From assembly GCA_001931905.2 (NCBI GenBank), contig MSJI02000924.1, positions 1 to 64,000 on the forward strand: DNA of 64,000 nucleotides, given 5' to 3'. The translations under genes were made by a program, and so were the position numbers. Of the stretch, positions 56,934 to 64,000 are shown one piece after another. The stretch's first letter is position 1. Each line of letters starts with the position of its first letter. Under the pieces are notes generated by a model, which saw only the letters and a list, made by a program, of their open reading frames with translations, did not search any database and was not told where the DNA came from. Origin of the DNA: Cladosporium sp. IMV 00045 (Eukaryota; Ascomycota; Dothideomycetes; Cladosporiales; Cladosporiaceae).

Positions 56934-57863
56934 ATGACCATGACTTTGACACAGCCCGTAGCGTTCGCTACTCCCAGCCGCCAGCAGCACTACAAGATGA
57001 GCATCGCTTTCTTGTCCAGTGATGCAAACGAGCCTGAACCCATGGACACCGAAATGACCGACAAGCCTTCCGCACCTGCACCCGTACAAGCCGCCCCAGT
57101 CTTCCAGATGCCCTGCTATCAGCCCGAGCAGCAGCGTCCCAGAACGCCCATCACCCTGCCATCGCTTCGTCTCGACGGCTCTCCTTACTCGAACGGCTCT
57201 TACTCTGCACCTCAACTCCCACGCATTGGTAGCTTCAGCAGCATCAACAGCTTCGGCAGCGCACACAGCGGCAACAGCTGGGGAAGCAGCGTCGCCTCGT
57301 ATCCTAGCAGCACCACCAGCAGCTTCTCGAGCATCAACACCAGCCCAGTCAAGCGTCACGACAGCCTCTGGGACATGGAGTCTACCTCATCAGCCACTTC
57401 CTACCACTCCGCCAACTCCTTCAGCAGCATCAACGCTCCTCTTGCCGCACACGCCCACGCCCAGCAAGCACACCACGCTCAACAGATGCAGCACGCCCAA
57501 CATCACCACCATCACCACCACCACCAGCAACCCACACACTCCGCCATGGTCGCCGAGCCGCTCGCCAGAATCCCTCGCCCGGCCCGCCCCTCCTACAGCG
57601 AGGAGCAGAAGTTCTTCATCATGTACTACCGCGTGATCAAGGAGCTGTCCTGGCCCGAGATCGAAGACAAGTTCGCCGCCTTCTTCAACCTGCGCACCAA
57701 GGACGGCCTGACCAGCGTCTACTACCGCATCCGCAAGAACTGGGGTATGGAAGAGGTCCTCAAGACCGGCCCCGACGGCTCCATGGGCGACAGGGGCAAG
57801 GTCGAGTCCAAGGCCGCGCACTTCTCGCGCGAGTTCTTGACCAACCTTGGCTACTTCGACTAA
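56934..57863 (+). CDS. His/Ser-rich regulator with Myb/SANT-like C-terminal domain
   Basis: The start at 56934 gives 309 residues. The frame stays open upstream to an ATG at 56643, but that part is TC-rich leader in character. The N-terminal 200 residues are Ser/Gly/Asn/Pro-rich (FSSINSFGSAHSGNSWGSSV). A run of eight or more His lies near residues 188-197, with Gln before and after (AQHHHH..HHQQPT). Residues about 215-275 form a compact helical domain: YSEEQKFFIMYYRVIKELSW, then PEIEDKFAAFFNLRTKDGL and TSVYYRIRKNWGM. Its W-P-E-I-E and R-T-K-x-G-L-T-S-V-Y-Y-R pattern resembles a Myb/SANT-like DNA-binding fold. The protein is probably a nuclear regulator. I do not recognise a named orthologue. 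The 8-kb gene-poor upstream region suggests complex regulation. Confidence 0.8.
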   Translation: MTMTLTQPVAFATPSRQQHYKMSIAFLSSDANEPEPMDTEMTDKPSAPAPVQAAPVFQMPCYQPEQQRPRTPITLPSLRLDGSPYSNGSYSAPQLPRIGSFSSINSFGSAHSGNSWGSSVASYPSSTTSSFSSINTSPVKRHDSLWDMESTSSATSYHSANSFSSINAPLAAHAHAQQAHHAQQMQHAQHHHHHHHHQQPTHSAMVAEPLARIPRPARPSYSEEQKFFIMYYRVIKELSWPEIEDKFAAFFNLRTKDGLTSVYYRIRKNWGMEEVLKTGPDGSMGDRGKVESKAAHFSREFLTNLGYFD

Positions 57864-59035
57864 ACGTATCGTCGTCGAAGTCGTTCAGTCGTCGTTGATC
57901 TCTTCCAACGCACATCCGGTCTAAGCCACCAGACTAGATCTTGTTCAAGCATGATACCCCAAACCTCTTTCTCTCTTCCTCCAACAAGCCCACCCCTCGA
58001 CCATCATCAAAGGGCGGCGGAGTGAAAAACTATTCTCAGCAAACAGCATTTTGGACTTTTCCTTCTTTCATTCTTCTTTCCTTTCTTCACTTCATCAAGC
58101 CTCAGGTGCCACACCGGGCCATCATTATCATTTACCATCATAGCATTCTGTCATTTCCCTCAATTGGTCGTTTCATGGGAGGACAATTCGGGCGCAGCGA
58201 ACAAAAAGCAAGGCGTTCAACTTAGGCAAAGGGTCGGGGGGAGAGATACCATTTACTTTTTTCTACCTTACTTTTTATTATTTACTCTTCTGAAGAAGAT
58301 GAGCTTCTATTCTTATTTATTGTATAAGTGGACTGTCTTTATCTTGCATCTTTCTCGGCTTTCTTGTTTCTCCAAATGTACGACTAAACTAAACTGTCTT
58401 TATCCTGCATGCTACGGCCTTCTCCCTTACCGTTTTATTCTCATTTTCTCTTGCATCAAAGGACCTCTGGTGTCGAGTAGTATATTGTATTAGGGGAATG
58501 GAAGTAGTCTTGACAATCTGATCATTGTTCCTTCAGACTTGTCCTAACATCCATGCATCTATCTTTGCACCACCCAACCTCACACTGCATCCCGCACACT
58601 TTGATTCTCCTAGTGCCCAAGCAGTCTACTGCAGACGTGCATGGCGCCTTCATGCCAGACATAAAGTGGACCTCTCTGCAGCGTCGCTTAACTCTTAGCC
58701 GACCTCCATAGCTATGCACAAACACACACACCGATTGTCTTGTACTGCGCGTATCACTGCCCAACGACAGGGCCATCGTACAGGGGAAAAAGGCATCGGT
58801 GAAATTTGAATAATATGTCTTTGTTATATCGCTCGACTCCCCCTCCCGAGCCCTGAGCTCGTCTACTGCCCTTTGTGCAGCGCGAATTGCGCCCGACCAG
58901 CCAACACATACACCGCATATCTGCTCGTATTGGCACTGCGGGACTTCGATTTTCGCGCCTACGAGGGTGAATTACCCAACTCACCAATTCCCCATCCACA
59001 AGCAAGCCCAACACACAACCCGCAACCCCGCCTAC
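57864..59035. other. Convergent intergenic, 1.2 kb
   Basis: This holds the T-rich 3' region of the His-rich regulator (likely 3'UTR) and the 3' flank of the Iwr1 gene. No gene is seen. Confidence 0.5.
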
Positions 59036-60336
59036 TCACTCATCCCCCTCCCCCACCCCCTCTCCTCCACGATCCCGATTAAGGTACTTAGCAAATTGCT
59101 TCGGCACCTGGCTCTTGCGCGCAAACGGGTTCATCATGCGGAAATCCTCCTCGTCGCTCCAAGTCGGCTCGTCGTCATCATCATCGCTGCTATCGCCGCC
59201 ACGGTCGCGGCCATCGTTGAGATTGTACTGCTCGTCGTTGGAGCCGCGGCGGGCGCGGTAGCGGTAGGCGCCGCGGTCGTGTTCGTCATCCGAGGCGAGT
59301 TCGTCGGACGGGTAGTCGGCGCCGTAGTAATCTTCCGCTATTGGTAGGGGGGATGGTTAGTTTTTTGGGGTCTCGATGGTAACTATGTAATTGTTTTTCT
59401 CGTTGGGCAGGACTTACCATTCTCGTCGTCCTCGTCTGTGGGTTCGGAGTCCGATCCCTCGAGGTCGTGCATGTAGTTTTCCCAGAGTTCTTCGTCGTCT
59501 TCGGAAATGATCAGGTAGCCTACGTTGCTGGGGATGGCGAGGGTTTTGGGCGTTTCGATTGCGTCGTTGGCGGTGGTGGCGGTGGGAGTTGGCATGGGTG
59601 CGGGCGCGAGGATGTAGGTGTCGTAGACGTATTCACCGTCGGAGTCTATGCCTCCGTCCTCATCGTCTTTGCTTTGAGATGCGGATGGATGTGGGGAGGC
59701 GGTCGTGGTGTGTTCTTGGTGTAGAGCACGTGAGCGAGAGGGAGTGAGTTTGGGTTTGGTTTTGATTTGAGGTTTGGGGGTTCTGGCCAGCTCGTCGAGG
59801 GCAAATTGGTGCATTTCTTGAGCTAGAGCATTGAGTTCTGCTTGCTGACGGGCGGCGATGTTTTCGGTCTTTGATGGGTCTGGGTTTGGTTTGTCTGTAC
59901 GAGGTCTGAGAGCGGAGCCTCTGCCTGGTCGCTTGGTTGGGGCTGGTGATGCTGGAATTGGAGAATCATCGTTGTTGCCGTGATTCGCATTCGTAGGAGT
60001 GTTTTCGAACTTCTTCTTCTTACTTTCCACTACAGTGGCCAGATCTTCGTTCTGTTTCCGCTTGCGAGAGGTGGTGTCCTGAGAGACTCGTGAGAGGTGA
60101 TACTCTCTGCGTTGCTCCTGAGTCGGAGCCGACTGAGTGGCGCGGCCGTCTTGCACACTTGGCGCCGTCGAGGGTCTTCCGTTCTCTGATTCTTGCTTCT
60201 GTCGGACGTAGAAACCTTTAGATCTCAGGTCGACGGAAGCATGATATGTACGCTTGGCACTCCTCTCGACGAACAGTTGGTCTGGTGGCAATTCAGTGAT
60301 TCTGCGTTTCAGACGCAGATTGCTGGGACCGTCCAT
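59036..60336 (-). CDS. IWR1: Iwr1-type RNA polymerase II nuclear import factor
   Basis: Exons 60336-59418 and 59337-59036 (intron 80 nt) encode 406 residues. The N-terminus SNLRLKRRITELPPDQLFVE carries the basic motif typical of Iwr1, which acts as nuclear localisation signal. The middle is disordered and Lys/Thr/Pro-rich. The C-terminal Iwr1 domain begins YVYDTYILAP and passes through VGYLIISEDDEELWENYMHD. It crosses the splice as DEDDENAEDYYGADYPSDEL and continues through acidic repeats to EPTWSDEEDFRMMNPFARKS. Iwr1 binds assembled RNA polymerase II in the cytoplasm and directs its import. I chose the ATG at 60336 because family proteins start just before this basic motif. The frame is open for 133 more codons upstream, to an ATG at 60735. 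It is divergent from the CAF1 nuclease gene. Confidence 0.85.
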
Positions 60337-61091
60337 GTTGGTTGATAAACAGGGATCCTCGAGTTTCTTCCGATTATAAGCCAATTGTTGTCGTACAAGA
60401 AAAAATCGTTGCTGAAAGAGATCCTTCTGATGCCGTTTGGTGAGGGAATTTGGCTGTTCTTCCTGTCTTTCTCCTATGATGATTTTGCTCAAGAAGCTAG
60501 TCCGCACTTGTGTCGTTGCCCGTCGAGCTTTTTGGTTCAATGACCCCTGCATCAACATGGATGTGAGTGAATGGACATTCGAGTCTGTGCGGCGAAAGAG
60601 AGCGGCGGGATGATCCGCCGACCGATCTCGCCGACGTGGGGTCATCTGCGGTTCAACGAGGTGGCTGGTGGCATTGGAGACATGACAAGCGAGAAGTGAA
60701 GTGGCAGCATTGGTGACTCTTCCTGCGCCTGGCACTTCTCACTTTCCTACCTACGCACATCTACCGAATACACACAATCATGTCCGTCATGGCTATCTGC
60801 ATCCGCAGTGTAGTCGCATAAAGCAAGCAAGCAGGCAAGCAGCAAACAAGCGACCGCCTCGTTTGACCATGACGCTGAGAAGGAAGCGGCTTGCTCGTGA
60901 CTACTCATCTCAACCTCCATAGCAACATTCAATCACTCCTCACTTGACACTCCTCACGACTCCGATACACGGCACGATACTATATCTCGAAGCTGCGATA
61001 TCTACTTGCCAACACATTCACAGCGGAATGAAAACAACTTCCTACCGCACTTCACCCTCACCCTCAACCAAACCACTACTCCTCACGCAAC
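60337..61091. other. Divergent promoter region
   Basis: This is 755 nt between the Iwr1 and CAF1-family starts. A GCAAGCAGGCAAGCAGCAAACAAG repeat-like stretch lies near 60828-60852. About half of the region is open in frame with Iwr1, but it is more likely 5' leader. Confidence 0.5.
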
Positions 61092-62924
61092 ATGGACGTC
61101 ACAAAAACCTCCTTCTACCCGCTGCTCCTTAACATCCTCAAGGACATATCTGAGAGCTACTTCGTCGCCTTCGACCTCGAGCTGTCCGGCGTACCCGTTA
61201 AGCAAGCTGCTGCAAACCGCCGAGTCGGTCGCCCGTCATTACAAGAACGCTACGAAGAAGTGAAAGAGGCCGCAGAGAAATACTCAATCCTACAAATTGG
61301 TCTTACGTGCGTGCGGGAAGATGTGGACACGGGGAAATATGTTGCCAGGCCCTACAACTTCGAGCTCAGCCCACTGATTGACGTGCCTGGTTTGGATGTA
61401 GAGCGGGACTTCGCATTCAGCTCCAGTGCTGTCGACTTCCTCAAGAGAGTAGGCTTCGACTTCAGCAACCCTTTCAATGTGGGCGTGCCATACCTCTCTC
61501 GCGAGGAGTCAAGGCAAGCCCGGGAGCGACACGAGAACAGACAAAAGAAGGATGCCATTGCCGATTTGCACATCAAAGACACAGATGTCGAGTCTCTTGC
61601 TTTGTTGCAGCGTATCCGCGACGAAGTCGACAAGTGGCTGTCTGACCCGGCTGCTGCCGATTATCTCGCCATTGGCCCAGTAGGCTCCGACATCGAGGTC
61701 GATGTCCAAGTCCCAGCAGAGTTGACTCGATATGAGAAGCGCTTGGTACATCAACTCATTCGTGCCGAATACCCCAAACTTGTCACTTTCTCGAAACGGG
61801 GCTTTGTTCAGGTCGTTCATTTCGACGCAGAACGCGAGGCGCGCATCAGCGCAGGTCGAAAGGCGGATCTCGATGAGCGGATTGGTCGCCAGAAAGGCTT
61901 CCGTTGGGTGATGGAGGCGTTACTCGGCAATGACATTGGCAAATTGGATCTCTCACTGGCAGCAACAGACCCAGTCACTGGCGACCCGGTGTTTGCAGAT
62001 ACGCATGATCTCAGGGCGAAGTTCAACCGCGCGCATGCCGCGATTCGAAAGCGTCCTCGCGTGTTGGTAGGACACAATTGTTTCCTCGATCTCGTCTACC
62101 TCTACAAAGCTTTCATCGGCTCTCTGCCAGCTACCGTTGAAGAGTTCACACAGGAGATCCACAAACGCTGGCCAACAATCATCGATACCAAATACATGGC
62201 CACGCACAACTGCGGCGACATCAACCCCGCATCATCACTCGAAGAAATCGCGCGCCAGCTCGCCTACCAAGAGAAGCAACTCGACGAACTGGACGAACTC
62301 CACAACAAGTACAAAGACGTGGAGGTCTTCCACGAAGCCGGTTTCGACAGCTACCTCACCGCTCAAGTGGCAGTGCGCCTATCTATGAAACTCGAACGCG
62401 AGGGCGCATACGTAGATGACGCCGACGAACTGGGCCAAGGCGGCGTCAAAGTCGGCGGCCAACACGCACCGGCAGGCCCTGTTGGCGCTGCAGTGGACAC
62501 AGGCAAGAGCCTCCTCTCAGCCGCCGTCAAAGCCCTGAACCTCAACGGCAATCCCGCAGAGCAACACCATTCCGCATGGTCGCCACCACCCCAACCGAAA
62601 GCGACTCTGCCAGTCCCCACCACTCTCGACGACAAAAAGCGCACCTCCAGCCCTCTCCTCTCCCTCTCCCCCAAAGCCGAATCCTTCGTCCCCTCCTCCC
62701 TCGGAGGCACGTGGAAGAGCGGCGGTGACCCCACGCTCGGCCCCGAAAGCCCGGATGACCCGTTCCTGATCAGTCGGACGAACCCCATCGCGGATGCGCG
62801 ACAACTACGCGGCATCGAAGGCGGTATGCCGAGGTTCGGTGGCGATTTTTGGCGAGTCTACGGAAACCGGTTGAGGGTGTTTGGTACGGAGGAGGGCGTT
62901 TGTGTGCTTAATGGGCTTACATGA
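61092..62924 (+). CDS. CAF1/PARN-family 3'-5' exoribonuclease
   Basis: One exon encodes 610 residues. The start MDVTKTSFYPLLLNILKDIS leads directly into the CAF1 fold. The DEDD catalytic residues are visible: Asp28 and Glu30 in YFVAFDLELSG, the third Asp near 333 in VGHNCFLDLVYLYKAF, and the fourth near 419 in HEAGFDSYLTAQVA. A His-rich pairing position (EVFHEAGFD) fits the DEDDh subtype. The insertion between the first and third motifs (about 150-330) resembles the R3H-like insert of PARN. It probably acts as a deadenylase or RNA 3'-end trimming enzyme. The C-terminal 170 residues are disordered. It could be a PARN or a PNLDC1/Toe1-type enzyme; family level is solid, subtype is not. Confidence 0.85.
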   Translation: MDVTKTSFYPLLLNILKDISESYFVAFDLELSGVPVKQAAANRRVGRPSLQERYEEVKEAAEKYSILQIGLTCVREDVDTGKYVARPYNFELSPLIDVPGLDVERDFAFSSSAVDFLKRVGFDFSNPFNVGVPYLSREESRQARERHENRQKKDAIADLHIKDTDVESLALLQRIRDEVDKWLSDPAAADYLAIGPVGSDIEVDVQVPAELTRYEKRLVHQLIRAEYPKLVTFSKRGFVQVVHFDAEREARISAGRKADLDERIGRQKGFRWVMEALLGNDIGKLDLSLAATDPVTGDPVFADTHDLRAKFNRAHAAIRKRPRVLVGHNCFLDLVYLYKAFIGSLPATVEEFTQEIHKRWPTIIDTKYMATHNCGDINPASSLEEIARQLAYQEKQLDELDELHNKYKDVEVFHEAGFDSYLTAQVAVRLSMKLEREGAYVDDADELGQGGVKVGGQHAPAGPVGAAVDTGKSLLSAAVKALNLNGNPAEQHHSAWSPPPQPKATLPVPTTLDDKKRTSSPLLSLSPKAESFVPSSLGGTWKSGGDPTLGPESPDDPFLISRTNPIADARQLRGIEGGMPRFGGDFWRVYGNRLRVFGTEEGVCVLNGLT

Positions 62925-63639
62925 GCGGAGGAAGGGCTGGTTGCAATTATTGTGAAACTGGCATAACCACAGCAGTTTTGTCACAAGTGACAACGCCCCC
63001 GTAGCAATGGAAGTGAAGGAGGGCGAGCGGCGAGTTGCGAAGTAGGTGCGATCAATCCTACGCAGCTTGGGAAAACGTGCCGCATATTGAATAACCAAAT
63101 CAGAAACCAAAACATTGTTGAATGAAATTCATTACCCTCAAAAGCTGCACTACTTGCAATTCAAATCGCCTCATCGTTGGGTTTTGGTGAGTGTGAGTGC
63201 TGGGACCCACTATTGATATGCCTCGAGCTGGCCGAGAAAGGAAGCTCGATTTATGATGATGGACATCCCCGCACGACACACGGCTCTGTCTTGTCATTGT
63301 TGTCGGCTAATACAAGTATGAATCAATGATGGTAGGTAGGACTTTTGACGTTTTTTTTCGTGCACTGCTATACTGCTTGCACTTTAGGTCAATCTCCTGT
63401 CAACGTTGGTTCCTGGACTCGTGTTAGAACGTCGATGCTACTCGCTCGATAAAGCATTCACTCAGTGTCAAACGAGCAGAGAGAAAGGATCTCAAATCAC
63501 CCGTTGGAATTGGAGGAATCTGTAGAGCAAGGATCGATCGAGACTTCATAATTTCTGAGAAGAACACAGGATCAAATCAACAACGATTCGCCGAGAGCGC
63601 AACATCCCACTCCAAACCATCCGCATCCAAACCGCCACA
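62925..63639. other. Intergenic, 0.7 kb
   Basis: No gene is seen. It holds the 3' flank of the nuclease gene and the promoter of the hydrolase gene at the right edge. Confidence 0.5.
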
Positions 63640-64000
63640 ATGTCTACCACCAACACCAACACCACCGCCGAAGAAGACCCCAAACCCAACACCACCACCC
63701 AACCCACCCACCGCGCCACAATTGGCCCTCCCAGCTCCAACACCTTCTGGCTCTACACCCACAACCACGGCTTCGATCTAACCCACCCCTTCTCCCCTTC
63801 CTCCCCCCCTCTCCACCCGCGCCTGACCCTCCCCACCCTAACCAAACCCATAACCCTTCACCCGCCCAAAACCGCCCTCGTCATAATCGACATGCAGAAC
63901 TTTTTCCTCTCGCCGGCGTTCGGTCGAGACACTTCTGGCGCGGGTCACGCTGCGCTGGAGAGGCTTAGAGGGACTGCGATCCCGGCGGCGAGGAAGGCGG
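63640..64000 (+). CDS. Isochorismatase-family cysteine hydrolase, N-terminal part
   Basis: The gene is cut by the right edge; 120 codons are visible. The first 35 residues are Thr/Pro-rich and low complexity. The fold starts with the beta strand and catalytic Asp in KTALVIIDMQNFFLSPAFGR (Asp near residue 84), followed by the helix GHAALERLRGTAIPAARKA. That D-x-Q-N-x-F pattern is typical of isochorismatase/nicotinamidase-like hydrolases, whose active site is Asp-Lys-Cys. The Lys and Cys lie beyond the window. The substrate cannot be judged. The ATG at 63640 is the first in frame. Confidence 0.75.
   Translation, partial: MSTTNTNTTAEEDPKPNTTTQPTHRATIGPPSSNTFWLYTHNHGFDLTHPFSPSSPPLHPRLTLPTLTKPITLHPPKTALVIIDMQNFFLSPAFGRDTSGAGHAALERLRGTAIPAARKA

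Noticed and set aside
1..64000. tRNA genes and CRISPR arrays
   Set aside because: I searched by eye for B-box (GGTTCGANTCC) words and regular spaced repeats on both strands and found no convincing candidate. A tRNA scan would be decisive.

Overview
The window is nuclear DNA of a filamentous ascomycete (Pezizomycotina). Genes are compact and on both strands. They carry short introns of about 45-150 nt with GTATGT/GTAAGT-type donors and CTAAC/TACTAAC branch sites. The families found (a WSC sensor, Pik1, a fungal PEX26-like peroxin, DUF3176, DUF3632, an ascomycete-type laccase and a dispersed 5S rRNA gene) are typical of this group. The gene styles suggest a Dothideomycete, but that is inference. 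I found 21 protein-coding loci (two cut by the window edges, one apparently disabled), one 5S rRNA gene and a few low-complexity repeats. I recognised no transposon, CRISPR array or tRNA.

Layout. 1-11.4 kb holds the start of a RING protein gene running off the left edge, a peroxisomal AMP-binding CoA ligase ending in AKL, a WSC cell-wall sensor with a 3.7-kb upstream region, and an intronless protein with a SANT-like segment. 12-18.8 kb holds a 974-residue RING protein and the phosphatidylinositol 4-kinase Pik1. 18.8-35.4 kb looks like accessory sequence: a short ankyrin gene whose end overlaps the Pik1 stop, a six-exon laccase, a 5S rRNA gene, a long coiled-coil protein starting MGNCTS, a BCS1-like AAA ATPase, a DUF3632 protein, a frameshifted DUF3176 membrane protein and an orphan 4-TM protein. 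35.7-49 kb returns to conserved cell biology: a TMEM184/OSTalpha-like membrane protein, an MIT-like/coiled-coil protein, a GRAM-VASt sterol-transfer protein and a PEX26-like peroxin. About 8 kb (48.96-56.93 kb) has no convincing gene and leads to a His/Gln/Ser-rich protein with a Myb/SANT-like C-terminus. 57.9-64 kb has a divergent Iwr1 / CAF1-PARN nuclease pair and the start of an isochorismatase-fold hydrolase cut by the right edge.

How the genes relate. There is no obvious pathway cluster. Several housekeeping genes act at membranes and contact sites: PI4P synthesis (Pik1), ER-anchored sterol transfer (GRAM-VASt), cell-wall integrity sensing (WSC), and peroxisomes (PEX26-like plus a PTS1-tagged ligase). 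The accessory block is the most interesting part: a predicted dually acylated coiled-coil protein of unknown family next to a BCS1-like ATPase, DUF proteins and a 4-TM orphan, with signs of decay at its edges. All splice sites were read by eye and checked for phase, but none has transcript support here.
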